From Chromobotia macracanthus (lineage: Eukaryota; Chordata; Actinopteri; Cypriniformes; Botiidae): DNA of 64,000 bases. The notes under the pieces are model-generated. The model was not told where the DNA came from. It did no database searches and was given only the letters and a program-made list of their open reading frames with translations. The position numbers were made by a program, and so were the translations under genes. The DNA lies in contig JAZGTH010000072.1 in NCBI GenBank assembly GCA_036877525.1, forward strand, positions 4,744,001 through 4,808,000, given 5' to 3'. Positions 36,047-47,900 of this stretch are shown here, piece after piece; the first letter of the stretch is position 1; each line of letters begins with the position of its first letter.

Positions 36047-38249
36047 GCACCGTTATCTTGTGTACATACTGTGGCTCTCAGCTGAGGGTCCATTTGACCT
36101 CAGAGTTTACCACTGAAACTGAAAGTTATCAGTCAGTAAGTTGTTTACTAAATAATAAACAATTTTCTCGACTGTTGTTAATAAATTTTACTAGACTTTG
36201 CAAGTGTCCAAGACTTGATGTGCTGCTTGCCGTTCTCTGTTCTTCAAATAAACATGCCGCTTCATTTAGGAGTAAGGAATATAAAATGGGATTTGCCTCT
36301 TTAAAAATCATTGGCTGCCTTTAATGTTTTATACATTCCCATCAAGATAAATGTATCTTATTCACCTCCGCAGTCAATTTGGAAATTTCCCGTAGATTTA
36401 AAGGTTTAAATCGCCTCTGTTGAATTAAGAGCATCTCACGGTCCTTAAATAATTAAAAATTTTAAGGCAAGAATAGTTAGCAGAAGAGTGCATATAAATT
36501 ATTGAAATTGTATTTAGATGTCTTCATATCTCTGTCTCTCATTCTCAGTCTTTATCTCTATTTCTCGGTTTGTTTTTGGCTCGGAGCGATCACATAATTG
36601 CTTAAATAGGAAATTTTGTCTGTTGTTTATCATGTGTTATTGAAGTAGCAGGAGAGAAGATTTAACGCTCATGTTTCATGAGCTATTGAGCCCGTCAGGA
36701 TCTGATCCAGTGGGGATATGCAGAGGAAATCTGGATTCATTCTTTTGAGTTTGTGCGTGTCTGTTTATTGGCTGATGACACCTGCATAACGAGATCTCAT
36801 TTAGCGATAGTTTGTGTTCATGAGCTGTTATCATTAGTACAGGCTCATTTTTCATATGAAGCATCGGTTTGAGTAGAGAATTTTTTCAAACGAAATATTC
36901 AGGCATATGTTTTCTAGTGACATCATTTGGCATGCAAATGGAAATGTTTAGCAACATTAGCATTTTCTTCCCAGTTGTCCTAAATCTTAAAGTATCAAAT
37001 TTGGTATCAAATGAGTGTAATTTAAACTAAATGATCTAGATTTACATTCATAACTTTGTCTCTGTGTTGACATTTACTTGTTTAGGATGTCACTCACTTC
37101 ACTTCATTTCACTGGAGTGACTCACAGAAGCTCTTCTTGTGTGTCTGACACAGGAAATGAATTGTCATTGGACCACAGTTTAGCTCAAGTTTAACTCAAG
37201 ATGCAGTATTCATGTTCTGTATCATTTTTGTACAGATACACTGGGAAGGTCAAATATAGATTAATGTCTTTATTCTAATGGTGTATTTTTTACTGTATAA
37301 ATTCCTGAGCTCATTTCCAGATCACTGAAGTATCACATAGCTGGAGTTTGCTCAATCATTCATGAATTCCCTTCAGTAATGCTGATGCACGTGAGGTGGT
37401 TTCCAGGCCAACGGAGAGCGAGCGTGTTGGCCTGTATTGTGATGCGTCCATGCGTGAATAAGCAGAGGCTCTCACTGCGTCTCCATGAACTGTCTATGAG
37501 CTTCTCGAACCCTGACCCCATTTACGGTTGTCTATCATCATCTGCCCGAGTCAGCCTGAGACCGCTGTGATGTGCGTGACCGACAACCGGGTTTACGGAA
37601 GCGGTCATCCGAACAGGGCTTAATTAATAACCGTAACCTTCCCTTTGAGTTCCATAGATGGTTTAGTATTTATGACTGGTGACCAGTGTAGCATTGAAAT
37701 CTGAGTCCTTGTGAAATGTTTCTTCCTACTATGATTAGAATTAGGTGTGGGGACTTTACAGATAAAGATCAGGTAGTAGCCTCCCCAGTGTATGAATCAA
37801 TCAGAAGCAGGGAGTCGTAATCTCACAGGGAGTCAAGTTTTGGTACTACGCCAGCATCAAGTGGGTGGAAATGCCTCAGTTTAGGATCATCTCATGACAC
37901 ATTTTTTGCCAGTGTTCCCCGAAACCCCCTTTTTGAACAGTTTCCATTAAACAAACAGAGTCAGTTTTCTTTGAGGAGAGATGTAGGGAGGGCATTGAGG
38001 GAGGGAATCATGGAGATGATCTGGAATGTTCAGTTTTGTCGTTGTTCACTCATGCGTAGGGTTCATTACACTCAGGCTTATATCACACACAGCTTAAGAA
38101 TGTAATTTAACTTTTATCTCTAAAGCGAATCACTTACAACTTTCACTGTGCTGTAATTACACCCACAGATTTAAAAATGTGTGCATGCATGTGTAAAGAT
38201 TTATGGTTTGGGGCTGATTTGCAGAATCAAATTTTTGTAGTTACCCACA
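36047..38249. other. Intronic, no gene recognised
   Basis: 36340-36480 is a repeat-free block (ATTTAAAGGTTTAAATCGCC, TTAAATAATTAAAAATTTTA) that may be regulatory. No ORF is convincing. Confidence 0.35.
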
Positions 38250-38478
38250 CTCTTAAAAAAAGGTTCTTTAAAGCTTCTTTGTCAGGCTGTATGGTTCCAT
38301 AAAGAACCTTTAACATCCACACAACCTTCCTGTTGCACAAAAGATTCTGTGTAGTGAATAAAGGTTCCACAGTCTATATAAAGATTAGAAAGAAATGGTT
38401 CGTTTAGGAACCTTTTATTTAAAAGGATCTTTAGGAACCAAGGATGGTTCTTTTGTGGCATCACTGCAAGAACCTTTT
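38250..38478. mobile_element. Complete AAAGGTTCTTT-ended MITE
   Basis: About 229 bp. It starts CTTAAAAAAAGGTTCTTTA and ends ATCACTGCAAGAACCTTTT, with inner GGTTCCATAAAGAACCTTT and mirrored GAACC/GGTTC blocks allowing extensive foldback. No ORF of its own. Confidence 0.75.
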
Positions 38479-39692
38479 CTAGTACCCTTTTTCAAAGGAG
38501 TACAAATCTCGCTCGGAAACGTTGAAGTCTTCTTAAAGCGCTCACGCATACATTCCACAGTGGTGTCAAATATTTTAGGCATGTTTTGAATTTTCCACAT
38601 CAAATTTTTCTGTCATTTGAATTTGAAGTGGTCCGGGCACAGAATCTTCAGAAGTTCAGAGCGGAGGTTCTTTAAAGCAGAACCAAAGCCCGTTTAAGCA
38701 GCTCGTTAGATCTCTTTCTGCAGACTCATTAATAGAATCTCTCCACCTCTGAGAGCCCCAGCTGCATGTGAAGACGGGCCAAGGTCACGCACAGAGACAG
38801 GAAATACACATGGAATTTAAATACTGATATGAGAATCACTTTTACCCGTTCAGATCAGAACTGCTGAATGGCGAGAGAGCAGGAAATTGGATGGGACGGC
38901 ACAGAGACATTATGTGTGTTAGTTACAGTGGAACGTGAGCTCTTAAAATAAATGATGTAAATCTGCAGATAAGATATTCTGAACTCTAGACATGTCTGGA
39001 TACAATATAATGATCTAATTTTTGATGTTACACATTATCTGAGCTTGAACATGAAATTTTAAACTCTTCTCTTATAGTTAGATATTACAGAATTTTCCAC
39101 TTAAGCTGTTTAAAAATGTATGAAGATGATTGCATTAAGAGAAAACAAACAAATCAAGTGGCTTTTGACTTTTACTCAGAAGTGTTTTTTTAGTCTTTTG
39201 TTAAGTATTCTTTGCTTTTTTGCGTTTAGCCATTTTTGCCATTACTTTTAACAAACATTTTTAAAGAATGTATGAAGTTAGTTCCCCTCAGGTTCTCTGA
39301 GGTTCCCTGGCCATCTGAGGTCCCCTTTAATATTTCATTACGCTTTTCCTTTAAGGCACAACTGAAGACGTTGTACTCGCTCTGTCTAGCAGTTTGCCTT
39401 CCTCTTTGTGTTTACACTGCAGCTTTTACCTTGTATCACCGAGACAAAGAATTTCTGTTCATTCAGAGCTGTGGATGTCACAAAGAAATCCTTTTTGCAC
39501 ATTTTGTTTTATTTTCCATATAGAAATGTTTTTCACAAATTTCTCGCGTGTCAGTGTCACACAGAATCAGAGGACGTCAAATCCACTTACAGATGACAGA
39601 GCAGACTTCTATCAATAAATCAGACGCATCTGTCAGAGATTCGGGGAAACGGGGAGTGGCTGTTCTGATGATGAGTGAATCCACATCTCATC

Positions 39693-39722
39693 CTGCTGCT
39701 ACTGCTGCTGCTGCTGCTGCTG
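39693..39722. repeat. (CTG)n trinucleotide repeat
   Basis: Ten CTG-like units with one CTA interruption. Confidence 0.9.
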
Positions 39723-40299
39723 TGAGGAGCAGAACTGTGTTGATAACAGCAGTAATTAGATTATATACCATCTTCACATCTCTGCCAGCTGATCGGAAGA
39801 GCCTCCCTTCCCTGCTGTATGAGTCACCAGCTCGGATGTTCCTGGAACATTCCAGATCTGTTCCAAAACCTAGTGAGCTGACGGCTGTCTGTAGGACCTC
39901 ATACAGTAGGTGACTTATTTTGAGCACTCTACGTAGACAGCAACTCTGTCATAGTGCTCGGCTAAGCTTCAACTCACATTTGATTTCAATACAGGCCATT
40001 TGAATTACCCTGTTTATTGATTGATTCATTTTAGTATTAAGTGAGGTATTATAAATGAGGTATTGGCTGACAACAGGTGCTTGGGTAGCATACAGTACTG
40101 TATGATGCCTTTCAATACTTCCTCTGTTTCTGCCTAAAATGTTCTTCTTCGTGCATGTTTGCTAACATACCCTTTCTCTCTGCTTGTGCTCTCTGTTCAT
40201 TGCTAATTTCTGGATAATTGGCACTCTCCTCTTAATTCTGTAAACCTCCTCCCCAAATTCTACCTTTGTCCTTCCTTTTCTTCTGTCTCTCTTCCTGGC

Positions 40300-40520
40300 T
40301 GGAACCTTATTAACCTAATAAGACAGAAAGGAGACGCAGATGATCTGGGTGTGACTGTGTCATCTCGTCCCCGGGGCGAGGAGGTTAGCCCTAATCTGGA
40401 CCAAATGAGCACCTAACCCGTGGCTGTGATCTTCATTGCTATCTGTGCAACTGAGGCATGAAGCAGGTTAGATTTAATCACCTCTCCTCGCCCATCACCC
40501 TCATGTGAGTCACGTCCGGC
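40300..40520. promoter_or_regulatory. Candidate conserved noncoding element
   Basis: Repeat-free, even-composition block with TTATTAACCTAATAAGA, GGGGCGAGGAGGTTAGCCC and TCACGTCCGGCTAAATTAAA. Nothing resembles the neighbouring repeats. By-eye call. Confidence 0.22.
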
Positions 40521-40541
40521 TAAATTAAACCAAGCAAGGCA

Positions 40542-40543
<2 letters not shown>

Positions 40544-40573
<30 letters not shown>
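40544..40573. repeat. (CT)n microsatellite
   Basis: About 14 CT units. Confidence 0.9.
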
Positions 40574-40577
<4 letters not shown>

Positions 40578-42460
40578 GCTCACCCCGCTGAGGCCTAGTG
40601 CCCAGCCTGTCTGTACGTGACTGCACTGCCAGATAGCTTTCTTGCTCGCTATCTCTCTGTCTCTCTCAGTGGTCTGTTTTTTCAGCCTCTGTGATACATT
40701 TCATGAAACCATTAATTGAATTTTTTTTACACTGATCCATTTTCAAGGTGTTGTTGATTTATATACAAAGCCCCTTAAAGACCACATGTGCACACACAGC
40801 AACATCAGGGATCTTGCCAGGTCCGTGTGTATAGCTCTGAGGGATGCCCAGTGTGACTGGCAGAAACATTGTTTGTTTCCTCTGACTGGCACGCGCAGCC
40901 GTACATGCTTTATAGCGGTAAGGTAGAGGCGGGTGAGGTGTGCTCCGTATGGAGAGGGGAAAAACACCCAAAATTAGCCAGCTTCGTTCATTATCGTGCT
41001 ACACCTTTCATATGATTGTAAAAACAAGCGTGCGTTTACACAAACCAACAGAGGAAAAAAATGTTTTTGAGTAAAAATCCTTGGGTTGCTGCCTAATTTG
41101 AAAATCTCTGCAGAGCTGCGTTCATATCTCCCCCTGCATATTAATAAGGCCATGTCTTTTCTTTTATTTAATATTACAATAGCTTTTGCCTTTGCACTGG
41201 GAGTCGGACAAACTCATGCAACACTTGATACTCAAGCTCTCTAAAGCCTCATTGTGACTGTTTGGTTTAAAGCTCACAGGCTTAATTGGAGGATGTGATT
41301 GGCTTAGAAATTACCCTCATTTTACAATTTAATGTCAGTAGGAAATGGCTTTTTCCTTTCAGAATGTTTGAATGAAAGGAATCGTCTTTTTTTGATGAAT
41401 TCAAGCACAGATGAGGTTCTGCTCTTCCCCGGTACAATTTTTTGCTCAATTTGATTGTGTATCTCTCTCTTTTTCACATTTTGTCTTTCTGATGAATTTT
41501 GTTAAAACCCAAGGACAGGCTTAATAAACGTCTTGTAAAAAAGAGTGATGATTCTTTTTAAACAGTCTCGTATGTTGTTCTCGCGGCTGACTCCGGCACT
41601 TTCCAATACCATCTGCCCAGAGCGGCCGTGAGGTTTTTCCAAAACTTCAGCAGAGTTGTGCGGCCTGTAAAAAAACAAAACAAAGTGATTGAAAAGGTCA
41701 GTTTCGTTGGTCTGAATTCTCGGTGAAGTCTGCATGAGCCGGGTTAGTGCTTAATAGCTTTGGTCTTCTTTTTGCTCCTGCATTATTTCTAAGCCGAGCT
41801 TTCCTTGATGCGCTCTCTACTCATTCCTATTTTAAAAGAGAGTATTAGCTTTCCATTTACTTATTTATTCGAGCGTTCATCTTTTCGACACGCTGTCAGA
41901 GGAGGGCATGATTCTTTCATTTTGCCCTCTACCTCTGAAGATCTGTCATAACATTTTTCTTCTTTTAATATGTGCCATGATATGCAAAGGATATCTTTTT
42001 TTTATAGAATTAGCTAATATATCTTCCCTCTTCCACCTGTCTCACTCACCTGTTTCCTGTCTCTCTCTCCCTGCATGCCTCCGGCCGAATGAACGACGTC
42101 ATGACCGTTTGGGCTTTATCAGAGGGCGGATCGCTCTATAATCTCAAGGTTGAGAGCTAATATCATTTCCTCTGTGACCTTTAGCTTCCTCTCCCTGAGC
42201 AGACCAGTCTGTGACAGCACCTCGGCCCTCCTTCAATTAATTCCCACTCTTCCGAATCAATCCACTGACTCTATCTGCTCTGACGGAGAGCTCTGATAAA
42301 AACAGAATCCTTTTACTATCTGTTGCTCTGACAGTTCCTCTTCTTCTGGATAGAGACTTCCTGTCTACTTTCTTGCCATACTCTTGGAGACAGATCCCTG
42401 TTTTAGATCCAGAATGATGCTCCCAGTTCCTAACTGCATAGAAGAGCTCTCTCAATATTT

Positions 42461-42735
42461 TTAAAGCTGCAATCCGTGCAAAAGCTGCAACTTTACAGGG
42501 TTAAAAATGAACAAAAATGAGTTATTAAAAAGATCAGGGTTCAACACGATCTCCTTACCCCCATTCACAACAGGAAGTTTATAATAAAGATTTATAATTT
42601 GAGTTGTCCGGTCTAATTTCCTGGCAAATGCCAGTTTGGCTTCATTTGTAAAGAGAAGTACAGAAGTAACCTGCAGTTTTATGTTTCAAACAGAGGTGGC
42701 GACAGAGATGCAAAAGTTACGGATTGCAGCTTTAA
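42461..42735. mobile_element. Complete AGCTGCA-ended MITE with TTAA tips
   Basis: 275 bp. It starts TTAAAGCTGCAATCCGTGCA and ends TTACGGATTGCAGCTTTAA; the terminal TTAAAGCTGCAATCCGT is a perfect 17-bp inverted repeat. No ORF. Probable full-length parent type of the copies at 22991 and 7435. Confidence 0.85.
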
Positions 42736-44186
42736 ACTAGATAGTAATGTTTTTATTTGTTTGTGTTTTGCCAACAGCATCTCAAAATGTTTTTTTTTTT
42801 GCTTTTGTTTATCGTACTTTTTTAGTCTGCGCTACAGCCTAATTAATTATTTTTATTGCCTTGTTTTCCTGCACATGTCTTTTATAGTCTTATTAGTTAC
42901 TGCATGTTAGTTTGTCTGCTAAGAAAAATGAGGACAAAGTCATTTCATTAGAAGTTTATGGACTGTTTTAATGCCGAGTGCACAATATGTTCACTTTGAT
43001 AAGCCCTCGGTGAAAACCAGTGTTTTAAAAACAAAGTTGCGCCCATTGCAAGGACATTATAAAACCGAGTATAATTACACTCATTCTGTGAGATTCACTA
43101 ATAAAACTGAAGTGTGTCTGTTCTCTGTCTGGAGTGGCTTGTATAAAATGTAACCAAGGTTAAAACCACACAGATGAGAGAGCAGTTTATCCAAGGAAAG
43201 ATGAGAAAGAACTGCAAAAACACAGCCTGCTTTTCTGTTGCACTCATACAAATGCATACACACTCCCAACACACACACACAACTCATTTATTACAGTCAC
43301 CCATCTGCCACTGTTGGCAGTGAAAGCACTGCGATCACACACACTGGAGCCCATTAGGAGGTTCTCCAGAAGCTTCCACATAATATGTGTCACCTATGAA
43401 GGCAATGCAGATATTCATGGTTGAGTTATAAGAGAGAGAGACATATCTCAGTCATATCTCGCTCTGGGCTGTGACGTACGCTGCGACGGCCTTTTCAAGT
43501 GACTGTGTGAATCAAGTGGTTCAAATTTTTGCCCTCCAAGTTTGTCTGTTTTATGACCTGTACATTTTGGTACATCCTCTCTACCTCCAGTATTGTAATT
43601 AGAGTTTGAAGTATTTAAATGTTAAAGTATTTAAAAATCAGGAGTTGTTTGTTGTACTGAAATTAATTTCTAGTTTAATACAATTTGATTTACATGCCGG
43701 TGATGTTGCAAAAATATTGTTAAAATGCAAAAGATTTCATAATGGTCTTAAAACAGAGTTTATTTTCTTTATGCAAATATAGAAATTTTCACATATGTAC
43801 TTTTGATTTTGGCATGTAATATGACATGGACATGTCATGTTAAGTTATGTGGTCATCTTCATGAGATTCTCTTTTAAAATCATATTTTCTTCTCCCTTTA
43901 ATGTTAATTCTCTATCTGATCCAAGAAGACGTTCAGCTCACTAGTTCTCTTGCCAGATTTTTATTAAAATTGCAATCATTTCTGCCCCTCGAAAAGTGTA
44001 ATGATGAGGAATATCTCAAGTTAACCTCAAATCATAATCCAGCAGGGGAATTGTAACTTTATTTTATCTCCCGAGTGGATCTCATGGTTTTTTAGAAGAA
44101 TTCCTCTCGTCTCTCTGTCTGCATGTGTGTGGCAGCCTTTTCTTCTGCTCCAGTTGTTCAGTTGAGACCTCAGGGAGAGACAGAAG

Positions 44187-44189
<3 letters not shown>
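42736..44189. other. Intronic, no feature recognised
   Basis: A small CA run at 43271-43282 and a poly-T run at 42789-42800. Nothing else. Confidence 0.35.

Positions 44190-44236
<47 letters not shown>
44190..44236. repeat. (TG)n microsatellite
   Basis: About 23 uninterrupted TG units. Confidence 0.95.
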
Positions 44237-44237
<1 letters not shown>

Positions 44238-44306
44238 CCTTCACAGCTGGACTCTGTGTGCTCTGTTGACTGCGTCTGATCACTCTGTCTGTTTGGGTGT
44301 GTGAAC

Positions 44307-44334
44307 ATTTGCATGAATCGTCACTGTGACGTCA
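44307..44334. promoter_or_regulatory. Octamer plus full CRE
   Basis: ATTTGCAT (44307-44314) and the palindromic CREB/ATF site TGACGTCA (44327-44334) lie within 28 bases. Binding is inference. Confidence 0.3.
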
Positions 44335-44864
44335 ACAGCCATAAAACACATGGATTCTGTTTTCACCTGATGGGTAATTATTTTCTGTTATAGACTAAAA
44401 TTAAAATAGAAATTCATTTTTATTTGAACTAAATTGTATCTTCAAAGTTACCTTGTATCCTTTGAAATATATCATAACAGGATGGGCTGTTGAGTTCCAG
44501 CTGGAAGCTGGACTTAATCCAACTTAGTTATCAATCAGCATAGATTCATAAACAGACATATGACATAGACATGTTTTGTATGTGTGTAAAAATGATTGTT
44601 TTAACAGAAATAAAAACAGTTCACAGAAATCTCTCATAACTTCATGTTGAGTTGAGGACGTCTGCTGTATGATATGAGAGATGTAATTGTTGATTTTTTT
44701 ACTTAAACTCATCAAATCAAACACTGTATCTGTCAACTGTCTCTCTCTCGCTGTCTGTCTCTTTCTTTGTCTCTCTGTTTGTCTCTCTCTGTGGTTATGT
44801 AGCGACGCATTAGAGTTACGATAACATTTAAGGAGATTGACGTCAGAAAGTGAAATACTTGTGC

Positions 44865-44993
<129 letters not shown>

Positions 44994-47900
44994 GCAGGGT
45001 GGAGATAGAGGCCACTGGTGTGCAGAATGTCTCTCCTTCAGATCAGCAGATGGCAGAGCTCCACTCTGAGACAGAGCAGCATAAAAGCATCTGGTAACTG
45101 CCTTTGTCCACACACACAATGGCTGCCATGCGAGAGTCATTACAGCTCGATAGATGGGCCGTCTCCAGTGTGTATCTGTGTATGTGTGTTCTTACACCCC
45201 CTGTGTTCCCCTGCGGTGTAGTCGCTCAAACTTCTGGATTAAAGGTTGGAAGATTCTCTCCATCTTTATTGCAGGAGAGACTCTGAAACATAATCGTCAT
45301 TTATATTCCTTATTTTTGACCTTCTGAGAAATGTCGCCCATCTCCTGTTAAAAGTAAAGACTGACATTTTGGCTTTTCGATTTGCCCAAGATGTCCCGAG
45401 ATGCTATGATAGCTTATAAAGAAAAAGCAAAAAAAAAAAAATTAACTAGATAAAAGTGTTTTCAAGAAGTAACCACTATCTGAACACACTTTAGCCCTAT
45501 GGGCTTTAACAGAAACTATTATTTAATTTATCTGATGTGCACTGAGGAAATCAATAACTTTATTGTACTATTTTTCAACTTCAGTTGTAGAGGAAGGATA
45601 CAATACAGCAAAGCACCCCAGTTCTGTAGTCCTCCATCTGAAATCTTAATACACCTCTTGTCCAATCAGATCTAAGGACCAGAATGAACCGTTGTATAAT
45701 GCTATTTATAATGCTACGTATTTTATTCATGGGTAAAATGCATTCCTTCATTTCAGAGCTGTATATGACAGAGAAATATATAATCAAGTCCAAATAAAAA
45801 GATTTTGAAGGACAGGCATCGAGTGAGGAAAGCAGCGCTGTCTCTGCAGTTGAAGATGTTTTCGAGAGGGCTGAAGAGTCAGAAACGGGACACAGAAAGT
45901 GAAAGTGGCAGGTGAGGAGAGGCTCTCTCTGCCCACATCACTGCTCAAGGGCCCCTGTCACATCCACTCGGCCCTCCTGTCGGCCTGCTGCCGAGACGAG
46001 AGAAAAACCAGGCTGACAACTCAAAAACACATACACGCACACAGACAGAATAAACATGATGTTCCTTCCCAGACTCCAACACAAAGACGCTTGTGCATAA
46101 GAGAGGACAGAAAAGCTGACATTATATAACTCAAATGCATATATACAGCCAGACACGGGTTTCCTGGGTCAAAAAGCTTTGGGGTGATTTTGGGTAGCTT
46201 ATAAACTTTGTCATCTTCATGTGCAAAGTTTGTTGATTATGCAATTGCCACTTAGTATTTAATGCATTCAGTTGAATTACTTTTAAGTAATGCTAAAGTT
46301 GCAACATCGGTGCTCGACCTCCACGATCTCTTCTGTTTTCTGTAGAATAATGTGTACTGATGAATCATGCATTATAAGAGCAGAGACCTTTGTAAGGACT
46401 GTAAAAACTGAAATACTGCCAATTCACATTTCAATTTAGATTTTTGGTTTCCTAGCAACCATAAAACTGCAAGTAAAATCCCCTATAACCTCGACATGCT
46501 AAGTGGTGTCATAAAATTTCATGACGTTTTCTCTGTAAAGATGCACGTGTGAGTGCGGAACCATCAGTGTTGTCTGCAAATGCTGACCCACAGTGTTTAG
46601 CTCAATGAGATCACAACAGATCGCTTGTGTGTGTGTGTATCTTGTGTCAACATATGTATCTTCAGTTGGACAGTCAGAATCTATTATTCAGTGCTTGCGT
46701 TAATGTTTTTTTAAACAATCAATTTAAGATTTAATAGAATAACAAAATGTAAATTTGATGCTGTCATTGTTATATGAAACTTAATTCTAACTGGTCTATA
46801 ATTTTCATCTGTCTGCATACTGAATTTTGATTGGTCTTTTTTGTCTATTCAGTTTAATTAACATGTAGACCTTTACAAGGTAATGCAGACAGCAGTGCAA
46901 GTTGATTATATTACAGCAGCAGAAAAAACGAAACCAAACGCATGGAGTGATGTTACCGTTTATTTACGCTAAACCAAAAGCTTAACTAAACTTTTCATTC
47001 TATCGATGTCATGCAAGCGCTGGTATTTTCTTTCAGGAATTTAAACCTGTTTTTATTTTTTTGGATTTTACAGTTTTGTGTCATAGAGAGCGCATTAGAG
47101 GCTGCGCTCTGACTGTCAGGCCGTGACCCTGAAAGCTTTTATCATCTCTGAATGAGATTTGAATTGAGTACTGTGTCGGCTGAAATTTCACAGCATTATA
47201 AACCCTCTCGGACGATTTAAAAGCCTACTGTTTGGCCTTTGTTAGCAGCCAGTTTCAGACCTGCTCTCCTGCGTTTCTTTTAAATACGGTGATATGAAGA
47301 GAAAGACCGCGCCTCAGATCTCGCATGTCAATGGAATCCACAAGGTTATCTGTTATTGTGCAATGCACCGAACAGCTGCGTTCTGTCCGAGTAAATCAAT
47401 ACTTATACATTCACGCTCAAATGAAATGTCTCTCAACTCATTCCCTTTCACATGCTTTTCTGGAGAAATGCTGAAGATATTTTTGCTTTTCTGTTGCACT
47501 CAAGAGTGTTTGGTGGGAGTTTGGTGGTTTTTGTTAGCAGATGATACACTTTAACTCCCCAACGAACTTTTTCAGCACGTACAAAAGAAAATGCGACTCG
47601 TTAAACGGGATTTAAATTCGAGCTCGAATGCGACCATGTGAAAGCCTTTGCTTTCAAAATGAATTCAGTCTTAAATGGAGAAGCGTGTTCGTGCAGTGGG
47701 AGTATACGTGCATCTAATGGACCAATCAACTGTTTTAAACCTTTTAGAGAAAGAAGCTGCTTCTGTAAAGCGGAAGAATTTTACGGTGCGTGCTTGAAAG
47801 TTTGTGTTTATGTAAGTGTGGGAATATAGAACGAGCTGTGTCAAAAACTGAAGGTGCTGCGCTTTCCAGAGAGACATTTAAAGAATCAAAAAAGAGGTGT

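Larger units (their letters stand above)
38479..42460. other. Intronic, no gene recognised
   Basis: Contains the CTG and CT microsatellites listed separately and a possible conserved block at 40300-40520. The 121-codon ORF at 39548-39913 is seeded by the CTG repeat. Confidence 0.35.
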
